NCBI GenBank assembly: GCA_028386065.3 | Contig: JAKUCV010002057.1 | Span: 1 to 64,000, forward strand | DNA: 64,000 nucleotides | Direction of reading: 5' to 3' | Source: Turnera subulata | Taxonomy: Eukaryota > Streptophyta > Magnoliopsida > Malpighiales > Passifloraceae | In this document: piece by piece, positions 1 through 13,100 of the stretch | How the letters are laid out: the number at the start of each line of letters is the position of its first letter | How positions within the stretch are numbered: position 1 is the first letter of the stretch | Translations under genes and position numbers: made by a program | The notes under the pieces: model-generated | Database searches by the model: none | What the model saw: only the letters and a program-made list of their open reading frames with translations | Told to the model about the DNA's origin: nothing

Positions 1-2236
1 GTCAGCCAAGGCTCATCGTTCAAGTACTCCCCTAACAACGTAACCGCATCAGCCACTGTTAAAGGGAAAAGGCTAGATTACTATACCGACACACAAATAT
101 GCTAGTGTATCAGTGTATTCGCAATAACTAGGAATCTGAAGAGAAATTTGAAAGTGTTAGATAGAATAGCATACATGTATTCTTCTCATTCTGAGCAGCG
201 TAGTTCTTGTCCAATGAGGGCAGAGCCTCTTTCAATCGGCACACCTGCATTTGCAGACTTAGGAACCTTAGAGTTAATTACTCCAATTCAAATTGAATCA
301 ATCAAAGGGGAGAAGCGGACAGTTATTTGGCTTAAGATGATCGCATGAGATGAAGGAGTGGTCAAGAAAGTAGTATAGAAATTGTTTATAACCTAAGGAG
401 CCACAAGTAGGCAGTGGCATAGCAGCACAAAAGTTGAAATCTAAATTATTTTTCTCTGAAACTTTTGTACATAGCTGAAGCCTTAGGTAAAGTAGACAAA
501 CCTTGCAGTGCAACCAAGCTAAGACCTTGGAATCATCCAGCCTAAAAAATTTTGAAGAGCCAATTTCTGCAAGAAACAAAAAGTTTTATCATTCAATAAG
601 TGGAAGAAAACAAACTAATTATTGCCTTCAAATCAGTTTCTAACACATAATCTGGAAAGTAGACACTGCAGCAAACATAATTTTTTGAGCGAGCATCTTT
701 GAATAAGGTTCATTTCTAAACTGCTCCAATAGAAAAGCTATGACTATGGTCATGCATACTCAGCCAAGTTGCGGATTACCAGAAAAGATTAGCTACAGCA
801 GAAGCCAAGACTATTAAGAAAAGCAGGCAAAATCCTAACTGGGCATGACAAGAACACATAGAAGAAACGGATTTATCACTACTGGCTCTGCGCTCCATAG
901 ATAGTCCAACAAAGAAATATCTTAAAGATCAGAAATCTAAGACGCATTGTTTTCTCAACTGTGATTTACCCTGAAACAGAGAGAGAGTAGACAACCTTTG
1001 GTGTCACAAACTAGCTGCATGCAGTTTTCCGCAATGGAAATCAGATGGCAATATCCGGGATGGCCATTAACAAATAATATCTCATCTAATTGCCTGAATT
1101 TCCCTGGATCATTCCCCTTCTGCAGACCCAGAATAGAAAAGCTTACATTGAAATAAACCGGAACCATCATAACAGATTTCATACTTGAATGAAAGTTTCA
1201 GCATGAAAATAGAATAAGCTTGGTTGCTGAGCACATAAATGAATCCACATTTGCAAGTTGACTTTTACTCCAAAATATTATAGCATTGGTATAATTGACT
1301 GCGAAAAGCCATTCCAAATTAGAACAAAAGCTTTTTTTACTCCTAATTAATGATTCACTGACTAGAGGATGATCAAGGCGGACGTAAGTAGCAAATGTAG
1401 TGGGGACAAAGCATCAGAAATTGGAAGTCATACCTTCATCCTGGCTTCCTCAAAGATGGGCAACAAAACAAAAACAGGGTCGACCGGAGTGGCAGTATAT
1501 AACCGCCCATCTGTAAGAGGAACAATTATAAGGATAATGAGGAAACAGATTGACAGCAACAGAACTAATTTTTCATTTGACAATCACAATGTATTCTGCA
1601 CAACGAATAAGAAGAAGAATAGAGAGAATAAGGAAAGAGGAAGAGAATAGGAATACCTGCACACACATAATCCCCAAGGAACCAAGAAGAGTAAGGTTGC
1701 TTGAACCAGTGAAGCTCTTGAAGCAGTCCATCGTTAAGAAGATAGCACGTGGTACTTCCTGTGAAAAAAGAAAGAAGAAAAAGAACACCATGGATTTGGG
1801 TTTTACTAAGCAGTATTCATAATAATAACCACACACATCTCTAAAACAGGCAACGATGGCTTAGCGCGGCCACAATCAAAGCATTTTAGCAACACCAAAA
1901 TCACAAAGATGTAATAAGAACTAACCCCAAATCCAACCCTTAATAAGAAATGAATGCATAGCATTGTCTTCTTCTTTCAAGTATTACCTGATTTTGGGTG
2001 TCGAAGAGACAACAATCGCCCTACCGAGTTTGGAATCGCACCGGAATCTGTAATTTCCATCAACAAACACAAATTATAAATTACTAATAACAATTAATGT
2101 TGGCCTTGCAGATATTTGTGATAATCAACGAGGAGAGTGTGAGAAACTGATAGTGGACAAAGAGGGAGAAGGAGAGAAGAGAAGTACCCGGTGCAATGAG
2201 AATACGGGTTTCCTCGCCGCCTCGCCACCAGCTCAT
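1..2236 (-). CDS. RNASEH2B: Ribonuclease H2 subunit B, 3' end outside window
   Basis: Accessory subunit of the nuclear RNase H2 complex, which removes ribonucleotides from DNA and RNA from RNA:DNA hybrids. Eight exons read on the minus strand: 2236-2188, 2047-1988, 1758-1657, 1510-1434, 1119-996, 566-502, 244-175 and 55 to the window edge. All have AG/GT borders and matching phases. The first exon starts MSWWRGGEETRILIAP. Family-typical stretches follow: LRHPKS, HWFKQPYSSWFLGDYV, DGRLYTATPVDPVFVLLP, FRQLDEILFVNGHPGY and DSKVLAWLHCKV. A methionine 36 bases further upstream is in frame, but the MSWW start fits plant homologues better. The C-terminal end, after LGEYLNDEPWL, lies beyond position 1. 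Family assignment rests on the SWF..YV and DGRLYTATPVDP blocks; the exon joins are inference from splice sites. Confidence 0.88.
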
Positions 2237-5016
2237 TGTAGACCTGAAATTAGATACAACTGAAAAAAACAAAAAATCGAAACGGCGACGATTATCTCTC
2301 TCTAAATGTAAAAGCCTAAAAGGCTAAAACTAAGTTAGGGCTGGCGTCGGCGGGAAGGGAACGATTGATTTCACTTGGTCATTTGCCCGCGTTTTTTCTT
2401 TTTCTTTTTCGTTTTTAGGGGTGGAGGTTACTTTTGAGTGGAGATTTGCCCGCGCTCTTTTGTTTTTGTTTTCTATGATTATTATTGATTATTATTTTAT
2501 TATCCTTTCCCTTTTGGTTTTTATTATTGACTTTTACTGAAATTACCCTTTTATTTTGGTTTAAATTTAATGGTAATTTTATTCAATCTCTTTGGATCGT
2601 ATTTATTTTTCTTGATTTTCCTTGGGAAAGTAGTTGGGATGGATTTTCTGAAAGCAAGAAAAAACAAGAAGTAGTTGGGATTTTAATCCATGTGCGTATT
2701 TTCGTGATGTGAAATGTATACCCTTTTTTTTTGTTGCTAAATGAAATGTATACCCTTTACTGTTATAGATATGCAGGAAAATTGTCAAAAAAAAAGATAT
2801 TCGGGAAAAAAACGGAAAATAAAACCTTCTCGTAGTGTAAAGAAGTTTAAACAATACTATGTATGTACCATAAAAAAAGATACCTTAATAAATAAAACAG
2901 TTCGGGAGCAAAATCTTTTACTATAAATGTATCTAATGATTAAGACATATAAATGCAAAACGCCCAACCCTCCAAATAAAAAAAAAATGGAATAGATAGA
3001 TGGGATAAATGTTACAGGCCTTTAAAAGGCGATATGGGGGAATGGTCTTACGAAAGTATTAAAACCAAAAGAAAATAAAAAAAAATATTTAAAAATTAAC
3101 AGGGAAATAAATGTTAGAGGCCGAAGTTTAGCATAAAGCATCATTAAGACAGATAACACTTTTTCTTTGTTTGCCCATCATTTACTACTAACCATCCATC
3201 ATTATAATATTGCTTATCTTGGTACGTACCACCTTTCCATGACATCATGTATTCAACAAGCATGCATGATGCAACATTAATACACATTTAATCGTCCTTA
3301 ACTTATTAATCTCATGGCCTACAATTTTTTAGAAGTATCTATCTAGGAGGTGTTTAGTTTACGGAATCCTGATTTCCCTTGATTCGAAGATGTAAGGTTC
3401 TTCTTTCCTTCTCTTTTTTCCGATTGCTTTCGTGGAATAAACTCATTAGAAATGCATTAAATTTGCATTTAATCTCGTTTGAATATATCACTACTTCTAC
3501 TCCCTTAATCACAATGTTTTTCTTAATTACAATATCTAGAAGATTCGAAGGGGAAAAAAAAAACATATACAAAATTGTGTGAAATAGAGTCCAAAGTCCG
3601 AACCCACCATGCAAAATATACGTCAAACAAAAGCAACTGTAAATAAATATTAAATTTTCTCAGTCATACCAATGCAAAGACTAACATGCTTGGATCCACA
3701 AATTGTTAAGCACTCTCCGTAAAAAAATTGTTAAGAACTCTCTGTCACTGTTGTACTAATTATGGCAGTCCAAAAAGGCGTGTATCATTATCGTAACTCG
3801 AGTAAAATGTATGTTAATTTTGTGTTAGTTTGTTTTATTATATAGTATTATATATCACCTCTGAGCTCCCAAGTTAATCAGTCACGATCAATTTCTAGTC
3901 AAAGAAAAACAAATCACCATCAAATTCCATAACCAGTTCGTGCTGGTCACTATGAAAACATTGTTGCTTGCCACACATCATTCACCAAGTTTGCTTTCCC
4001 ATTACCCGGCATAAACGTCCAATAATGGGAGTACTAATTTAGAAAAGAAATGGTTCATCCACACAGAAAAAGAAAAAATACCACACATACTTGTTGCAAT
4101 ATATTTAATGGGTGATTAATGATTATATTATGTATATTTTTTAATAAAAATGTCAATAATCGTGTGGGTTGCCGTGATGGAGAATTCCAGATGGCACATG
4201 CACATGTGATCAGACATCGAGTAGCTCGAAATTTGATGATGACGGTGCTCGATGGAGTGAAAAAATAGAAAGTTTATATTCTTTTTCTTTATGGGTGATT
4301 AGAGAAAAAAAAAGAGATTAGAAAAGTTGCTTAAGCCCAAAAGCAAAAAGGTTAAAAAGGCGGTTGGTATCGGCGATCAAGTTTTTTCCAAAAGGAAAAA
4401 GAAATCCGCGTCTTGCAATAATAATATCCATTGCGTGTCCTAATTAATAAAACCCCAAACCCAAACCCAAATCCAACCCAAAACGCAGGGAAGGAAGGAA
4501 GGAAGGAACCTTCTACTTCTATAACTGGTAACTACTATTGCCCTTCGCTCTTTATTTTTCTCTCTCTCCGCCCATGACCCACCCCGTTCTCCAAAAAAAC
4601 CACCGCAATTAAACACCAACTGTTCAAAACCAAAATACCAAACCTTACCGGATTTATTTCCTCTTCAATAATAATTTAATTAATAGAAAAAAAAACAATA
4701 CACGGATCGGACCCGGAACTCCGTTCCCGTACCGGTATTAAATTTGGAGCAACCTCCCTAACTACCCTTCGCGATTTCCTTCACCTTTCTTTCTTTCCTC
4801 TTTTTTTTTTTGAAAATTATTTCCAGGTATGTTTTTTAAATTTAAATATTTACATTTCTAGATCTCAACTCCTCTCTTTTATTTTATTTTTAAAATTCCG
4901 TATTTATTTTACGACTGATGTTTATTTGCTAACCGGGATATCACTAGGGGAGAGAGAAGCGCGAGCGGAGAATTTTGTTTTTGTTTTGTTTTGAAGAAAT
5001 AGCTGAAAAAGCGGTG
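2237..5016. other. Intergenic region between divergent genes
   Basis: No coding sequence recognised. This is the shared upstream region of the RNase H2B-like gene (left, minus) and the lunapark gene (right, plus). It is AT-rich with many A and T runs, and has a GGAA tetranucleotide run near 4490-4508. Pyrimidine-rich sequence just before 5017 probably belongs to the lunapark 5' leader. I see no mobile-element ends. Confidence 0.6.
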
Positions 5017-8000
5017 ATGGCGGAGGAGAAAGCGAGCAAAGCCGAGAAGAAAGAGTCGCCGACGTCGGGCGCGGCGGAGACTAAGAAGAAGCGCGGCGGT
5101 TTCATATCGCGTATCTGGAACGGTATCTTTAGACTTCACGGTGACGATTTCGAGAAGAGGCTGCAACATATTTCGAAAGAAGAGGCCGCCGTTCTAGCCC
5201 GGATGAAACGCCGATCGCTCTCCTGGCGCAAGTTCATCCGCCACCTCATCGTCTTCTCCGTCCTCTTCGAGGTCTTTTTTCTCCTTCCCCTCCCTTCGTG
5301 TTCTGTTTCTTTGACTTGTTACTGTTGTGTTAGGGTTTAGGCTTTGTGTCGCGACTCTTGAGCTCCTTGCGCTTGCTGTAACTTTGGTGGAGTGTGGTTT
5401 CGAATTTGATTGTGTGATTTTGGTTGTAATGGTTTCCAATGCAGGTTTTGTTGATTGTGTTTTTTTGGTTGTAATGCAGGCTATTGCAGTAGGTTATGCG
5501 ATCATGACTACGAGATCAATGGATATGGATTGGAAAATGAGAGCGTTTCGGGTCCTGCCAATGTTTCTTTTGCCTGCTTTATCAACTGCTGCTTATAGTG
5601 CATTTGTTAACTTCACAAGGATGTGTAAGTCCCTCTAGCTCTGTAACGACTTTGGTTTCGGGCCCTGTTTAGAGGAATAATGTTGTTGGAAAGCTTAGAT
5701 ACTTCAGCTTTTGCAGTTTGTAGGAATCAGAAATGAGAAAGAAAACTTTAGGTTTCATATGTAGGATAGTTTTCTTTTCTTAAGATGTAATGGTCTGTGG
5801 TATCGATATTGCTTTCTCTTCTAAAAATGCTAAAGATTTCGGGTGTTGCAATTGCTTGTGTATGGTATGCTATGCGACATTTACGCTTGTGAGACATCAA
5901 TGTGTTTTCCATGTGTTTTGAGGAAGATAGTGAGTTGAAAACTTGTTAACCATGTGATGTATGTTCATGATAATGTAGGTGATCGCAGAGATCAGAAAAC
6001 TCTTGAAAGGCTTCGGGCTGAAAGGCAAGCTAAAATTGATGAACTTAAAGAGAGGACAAATTATTATACTACTCAACAGCTCATACAGGTAATTTTAAAC
6101 TAGCAGTAATTGTTCTTTCCCTTCAATGAAAACTAGCTAGATTGTTAGACTCAATTTTACTTTTTTCATGTTAAAAGTTCTGATGTAGTAGTATAGTTTT
6201 TAAAATTCTTAATTTTCTCCTTTCCAACCTTTTTTTCTCCCTCTTTTGAAGCTTGCAAAATGTTGAAAAAGTTTGTGGAACTTCTTTTGATGCATTTACA
6301 AGATTCTAGTTTATCCTTTTAACATTGTAATCTCGAACTATTGGATATGCAGCATAGTTAAACATCTTTTGTATTTATTTTTTGAGTTGTGGGACTGGGA
6401 CATCAAATTAAATTAGTGGGGAAAGTAAATGTTGATGTTTGACGTATGTGGACAGTTTTACCTAACTGTGTTTCTGTTTTAATGACAATCCCCTTGCTTT
6501 CCAAAATCATTATTCACCCTTAGTGTGCGTGCTTTTCACTCACCATATGAGAGTAGTTTTTGGTAATAATCTATGGCACAAACCTGAGTGTCTGGAGATA
6601 TAAGGTTTAGTTAATTACTTGGTTCATATTTTGGGCCAGTGGACGTAAACTTCACTAAAAGATGCCTCAGCATGAAATATTCTCTAAACCAGGGTGCTAA
6701 CTCACACCCATCTTCCCTGGGTCATAATAACAGTTTGGCTACGATATATCAGCTGCAGTGCTCTGGTACCTCTTGTTTCAGAGATCGAGTCCTTTTATCT
6801 ATTATAACAGTTGTAAAATGACCTATGCAAGAAATTTTTGTCTGCTCTGGCTCTCTGGCTTTGTATATTTTCCAAAAGTTGCCTCCTATGCGTTTGGCTT
6901 TGAGTTTCCCCATTGATGATTTCAATAACTTCCCCTTGATAGAAATGGTAACTTATGCCCACAATATGCAATTGGTTTCCTGAGGTGCTACAGTTTGTTA
7001 TTTCAATTGAGAAATTAAAAACGAAATGTTTTATTTTGGGAATGCAACAACTTTTCTTGTAGTTAATAATGTTTGTTGGCCTCAGCTAAGTGTGCTTTGT
7101 GTAAACCAGAGATATGATCCTGACCCGGCCGCAAAGGCAGCTGCTGCAACTGTCTTGGCATCAAAGTTGGGTGCAGATTCTGGCTTGAAAGTGTTTGTAG
7201 GAGATGAACCTATGCTCGATGATATTGGAAGGAGCAATGATGCCGAGTTTGCAAAAGCCAGTGGGCTTAGGAATAGAAAGCAAGTTCACTCCAAATCCAG
7301 TAGCACAGGGACTACGCCTAGTCATCATTCTGGTGAAGCGACGCCTATTTCCATGCATAATGCTGGCCATCAGACATCAGAATATAATCAGGTAGTTGTT
7401 CAGCATCATGATCCACAGGCATATGCAGCAAATGATGGTGGATGGATTGCTAGAATAGCAGCTCTGCTTGTAGGGGAGGATCCTACACAATCTTATGCAT
7501 TGATATGTGGCAACTGTCATATGCACAATGGTAAGTACACACTATTGCCAGACCCTTTTTGGGTGCACCTTTGGAGAACATTCTTATGTTTGTCAAGTTG
7601 TTTGAGGTCTTGGAGCTGCACATGCAAATAGCAGGCTATCTATATTTTTTTTACCTGCAACAGCGAATGAACATTACATGGTTGGCCCCACATGGGCGAG
7701 CACTGCTGCTGTTGATTGTGTTTTTGAATATTACAGTACGATGATCGTGATTTTCCATTACTGATGTTCTGCAGGGCTTGCAAGGAAAGAGGATTTTCCT
7801 TACATTACTTATTATTGTCCACACTGTCGTGCCCTTAATCAGCCAAAACAATCAGAGGGGCTTCTTTCTGGTACTAATTCTGCTAATTTGGACACCCTAA
7901 TGAGAGAAGCCGGTGTTGAGCTGATTAAAAAAGGCAGTGATTCCCCTGGCAGCAGTGCAGTGACAAATCATAGTCCCGATTCTGCTGGTTCTGAGATTGA

Positions 8001-8058
8001 GGAAGAAACTGAAAGGATAGTGTCAGAGGATGTAACTAGTGAAACTGCAGCTTCGTGA
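5017..8058 (+). CDS. LNP: Lunapark family ER three-way-junction protein
   Basis: Predicted 404-residue ER membrane protein of the lunapark family, which stabilises three-way junctions of the tubular ER. Exons: 5017-5271, 5480-5624, 5979-6088, 7110-7530, 7775-8058; phases agree and the total is 405 codons with the stop. Residues 1-30 are charged (MAEEKASKAEKKE). Two hydrophobic segments follow, FIRHLIVFSVLFEAIAVGYAI and VLPMFLLPALSTAAYSAFV. A charged coiled-coil stretch comes next (DQKTLERLRAERQAKIDELK). The C-terminal half holds a C4 zinc ribbon split by the last intron: ICGNCHMHN then YYCPHCRALN. The order two membrane spans, coiled coil, zinc ribbon is the family signature. A further in-frame ATG 42 bases upstream exists, but MAEE fits plant members. 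A donor-like AG/GTGAGG just after the stop hints at a 3' UTR intron. Confidence 0.93.
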
Positions 8059-10105
8059 TTACAGGTGAGGGTTTTGATATCTTCCACCTTTTGTATGTGA
8101 TACATGTCACTTCAGGGGTTTTACTGGTGCTGGATTTGTAAAAGGTGTGCTGCTTGGTTAAATTTGTTACGAGAAACGATAGAGATTACAATTTTGTGAT
8201 TTATGATTGATGAATAGATGAAAGGGGCCAAGTGTAATAGTGAAAACATCTTGTTTAAAAACATTAGTTTTGTTCTCTTTCTTGGAGGTGATTTGAGGCT
8301 AAGATGAAGAGCATAGACCGCCACGGATTCCTTAACTCTTTCATCCGCTTTCTTCTTACTCCCTGTTTTCTTTTAGACTTGTTGGGTCTGGATTGTAACC
8401 AGGAGGGAAGACTTGACTGCTAAAAAGCTTTCGACAATTGAAGCCAGTGCTAGAGCTCAGCGTTATCGGATCTGACACCCGACTTTCCATTCTTGACATG
8501 AGATTCTGAAAGTCAATCCTGAAGTGCAACTGGTGATTTCATTTGTTTGTATATATATTGTCTTCCTGGCTCATACTCCTACTCTTATAGGCCATAGTGG
8601 CGAATTATATCTGGGGATTCTATCTTGCTATTTAATCAACAGCCGCAATAATTTTTCATTGCTGCCCAACCATCGTTGTCGATTTATTGAAAGTAGGATT
8701 GATCTTTCATTCATTAGCTTGTGCCTACTATTACCGGAGTATAACCTTTATCCACACCGGATATTGGCTTCTTCTACAGTTTGAAGTTGTTGATTGTAAG
8801 CGAAAGAAATAAAAAGAAAAAGCTCGTCAAAAGAAATAAAAAGAAAAAGAGAAATGCAAAAATGATAAAGCTGGAAAATGGGATAAATCTTCCCAAATCA
8901 GATCTGTCGTCCTCATTGGTGAGCGTGTAGGAGCCACACATTTCAGGGAATCAGTAGTGCGAGATGACTAGGAAATGACACGAAGAGATGCAAGTAATCT
9001 GCAATCTTAGCCTTCGTCGTATTATCAAGAAGTATCAACTGAGATAAAGCTTGTCGGTTTTTTTTAGCCTATTTTACTTGGATGATGATGAGCTTTCCTT
9101 CATTTAAAATCGTCAGTTGCAATAGGAAATAAGATTTTTATAACCATGTCTATCTATGGGAACTCATCGATCTCAGTTCCCCCGGGAACTACTAGAATTA
9201 TAGATATATAGTCTGACCAGGTGAGAGTTGACTAAGAAGCAGTTCTGGCAACTTTATTATTGATGGCGATATTCAACGGGACATGTCGTTTATTTACAGT
9301 TCCGTTATTCTCAAATACAGCTATGGCTGGCTGGTCAAGGACAAGTACGCTGACCAAAATGAAATACTGGGGTGGATCTAAGGGCAGGGACAACAGAATG
9401 AGAAAGAAGAAGAAGGGGGGGCATTTTCCTTCTAACCAACAAAGAATTGCCCCGCCCCTATTATTTAATATATTGACTGCTAGTATAGAGTTGTAGATTG
9501 TAAAACAAACAACAGTCTGGGTTGGGAACAAAGATAGTTCTGGAGATTGAGAGGGGGGAGAATAGGGGTCTCCACAACGTGGGTTATGATCTATTGGACC
9601 CTTAGTTTACACGCTTCATGGCCTATGGTCATCAATCAATCATCATCCTAGAAAAAGTCCACCACCACCACCACCAGCACCAACAGCCATTACCAGCCGC
9701 CCCAAAAGTAAACGCTCTCCATATATTCATATTTTTCATCATACACCACTCTCCTCCTCTCTTGTTTATTCATATTTTGTATTATGTAGTGGGCATTAAA
9801 AATATCAAAATGATCCAACGTCACACGCGCACATTGCACAAAACACACACACATACTCTCTCATCATCCCCCAATTTCTTTTATTTTCCTTTCTCTCTGG
9901 GTGTTTTGGGTCAATGGAGGCTTGAGTGCAATCTCCAAATCTTTGTAATTGTAAAAACAAGGCCACAACAACAGCCCCCCCCAGAAAAGGGATGTACTTG
10001 TCCACCACTTTCTCCCCTTCCCCCTCTCTCCACCACCTCCACATGTTCTGCTCTCGGTGCTCTATTCTTGCACCCTGAACTTGAACTCCCCCCTCCTTCC
10101 CTCCC
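8059..10105. other. Lunapark 3' UTR and PSY1R-like promoter
   Basis: No coding sequence recognised. The left part is likely lunapark 3' UTR, with A-rich AATAAA-like motifs around 8806-8850 in two near-identical AAAAGAAATAAAAAG units. The right part (about 9600-10105) is pyrimidine-rich with CCA and CA runs (near 9660 and 9843) and is the probable promoter and leader of the receptor kinase at 10106. Confidence 0.55.
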
Positions 10106-13100
10106 ATGATCATGACAGGTAATAAAGCCAACTTTGCTGCTCTGTCTTGCCTTATACGCCCAATAATAATACCAAGACCAAGACCAAGACCAAGACCCTC
10201 CTCCTCCTCCTCCTCCTCCTCATCCTCCCTGTCCCTTGCCATGGTCTTGTCTGTTGTTGTCTTAACAATAATACTCCACCTGCTCCCTTCTTGCCAAGCC
10301 GCCGGAGAAGCTGCCTGCAACCCAGAAGATGGCAACTCCCTGTTGTCCTTCTACTCCACCTTATCATCATCCTCCACTGCTAATTCTCTGAACTGGAATA
10401 ATTCTTCCTCCTCCAATTGTTGCAGCTGGGATGGAGTCTCCTGCGATACAGTTACTGGTCGAGTGACCCGTCTCTGGCTACCTTATAAAGACCTCAACGG
10501 CACCCTCTCCCCTTCTCTTGTCAACCTCACCGCCCTCTCCTCCCTCAACCTCTCCCATAACCGCCTAATGGGTCCTCTCCCTGAAGAATTCTTCTCGTCT
10601 CTAACCAGCCTACAATTCGTCGATCTAAGCTACAACCGCCTGTCCGGTGAATTGCCATCCACTAACAATATCATCACCCTCCCTATCCAGATTCTGGACT
10701 TGTCCAGCAACCGTTTCTCCGGCCAGTTGACAATCCCATTCCTCCAGGGAGCCGCGAATTTGACCAGCTTTAATGTGAGCAACAACATCTTCACGGGTCA
10801 AATCCCGTCCAATATTTGTACCACCGTCTCTTCTTCGGTGACCCTCCTTGACTTCTCCAACAATAATTTCAACGGGAATGTTCCCTCCGGGTTAGGTGCG
10901 TGTCCCAAGCTGGAGATATTCCGGGCAGGTTTCAACAACCTTTCCGGCACGATTCCCGATGATGTTTACAGGGCTGTCTCTCTCCAAGTACTTTCTTTGC
11001 CGGTCAATCATCTCACCGGCGATATCAGTGACGATATTGTGAACCTCACTAGACTGCAAATTCTCGAGCTTTTCTCCAATCAATTGACAGGTATGATTCC
11101 TCGGGAGATTGGGAAGCTGGCCGGATTGGAAAGTTTGCTTCTTTACATCAACAACCTTACTGGTACTCTGCCTCCGTCTCTCAACAAGTGCACCAATCTA
11201 GTGTCGTTGAATTTGCGGGTGAATTTCTTGGTAGGTGACCTCTCTTCCTTCGATTTCTCTACTCTACAACAGCTTAGCACTCTCGATCTCGGGAACAATA
11301 ATTTCACGGGTGTTTTCCCAACCAGCCTTTACTCCTGCATTTCATTGACTGCTGTTAGATTTGCAAGTAATCAGCTCGAGGGGCAGATTTCTCCCGACAT
11401 AACAGCTTTGCAGTCTCTGTCTTTCCTCTCTGTTTCGGCTAATAACCTGACCAATATCACCGGGGCTATCAGGATTCTAATGGGTTGCAAGAAACTTACT
11501 ACTCTGATTCTTTCCAATAATACTGTGAATGAAACTTTGCCTGACTATGGAAATGCATTGGACCCAGCTGGATTCCAGAACCTTCAGGTATTGTCATTAG
11601 GTGGTTGCAGGTTATTTGGGCAGGTGCCCTCTTGGCTATCCATGCTACGGAACCTACAGGTCTTGGACTTGTCATTTAATCGTATCACGGGTTCCATTCC
11701 TGCTTGGCTTGGTAATCTGTCAGGTCTTTTCTATTTGGACTTGTCCAAAAATTCCCTTACGGGAGAATTTCCTCTGGAACTCACAAGATTGCAGGCACTG
11801 GTATCGCCACAGACTGGTAAACAACTGAACAGGAGTTATCTGGAGTTGCCTGTGTTTGTAAAGCCTGATAACCTTACCAACATGCAGTACAATCAGCTCT
11901 CTAGCTTGCCACCAGCTATATATTTGGGACAAAACAACCTCAGTGGCAGTATCCCTCCAGAGATTGGCCAACTGAAGATGCTTCACATCCTCGATGTAGA
12001 CAGTAACAACTTCTCCGGCAATATTCCGGACGAGTTGTCAAACCTCACTAACTTGGAGAGGTTGGATCTCTCCAGTAACCAATTCTCGGGAGAAATTCCT
12101 GCATCACTCAAAGTTCTTCATTTCCTGTCTTGGTTCAGTGTTGCAAATAATAACCTTCGAGGGCCAGTACCTTCTGGAGGTCAGTTTGATACTTTCTCCG
12201 AATCCAACTTCGAAGGGAATCCATTGTTGTGCGGTCAAATTGTGCAACGCTCTTGCTCAGCTCCATCGGGAACCAACTCTTCTACCACAGATCATAAAAG
12301 TGCAAACGCAAAGCTTATTGTTGGACTTGTCCTTGGCATCTGTTTTGGCACCGGTATAGTCATTGCTGTGCTTGTGCTTTGGATACTTTCCAAGAGAAGG
12401 ATTATACCAGGTGTTGATGCTGACAACATGGAGTTAGATACACTTTCCAGCCATTCTTATTCCGGATTACCTCCTCAGGCTGAGAAGAGTACCAATGTAG
12501 TTGTGTTGTTCCCAAACAACACAGAGAATATCAAAGATTTAACCATGCCTGAACTCTTGAAAGCAACTGATAATTTCAGTCAAGCAAACATTATTGGCGC
12601 CGGGGGTTTCGGTTTGGTTTATAAAGCAATATTAGAAGATGGGACCAAGCTGGCAGTCAAGAAACTCTCTGGAGATTTAGGTCTCATGGAAAGGGAATTC
12701 AAGGCTGAGGTAGAGGCTCTATCCACAGCCCAACATGAGAATCTGGTTTCACTGCAAGGTTATTGTGTTTATGAGGGGTTCCGGCTGCTTATATACTCTT
12801 ACATGGAAAATGGAAGCTTGGATTGCTGGTTGCATGAGAAGATCGATGGTGCAAGCCAATTAGACTGGCCAACAAGACTGAAGATTGCAAGGGGAGCAAG
12901 TTGTGGCCTGGCTTACATGCATCAAATCTGTGAGCCACACATTGTGCATCGCGATATCAAGTCCAGCAACATCCTACTTGATGAAAAATTCGAAGCGCAT
13001 GTGGCAGATTTTGGATTGTCAAGGTTGATTCTTCCTTACCATACTCATGTCACCACTGAGCTTGTGGGTACCTTAGGTTACATCCCTCCGGAATATGGGC

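Noticed and set aside
4486..4510. GGAA repeat run before lunapark.
   Set aside because: Simple microsatellite; no reason to assign a regulatory role.
5444..5479. Alternative acceptor AATGCAG at 5444 for lunapark exon 2.
   Set aside because: It would add 35 bases and break the frame; the acceptor at 5479 gives the family sequence.
9232..9531. Open frame of 99 codons on the minus strand before the receptor kinase.
   Set aside because: Low-complexity stretch from a purine-rich run (FFFF and similar); no family match.
9805..10370. Long open frames on both strands around the start of the receptor kinase.
   Set aside because: They arise from the CCT, CCA and AAGACC microsatellites, which stay open in several frames.
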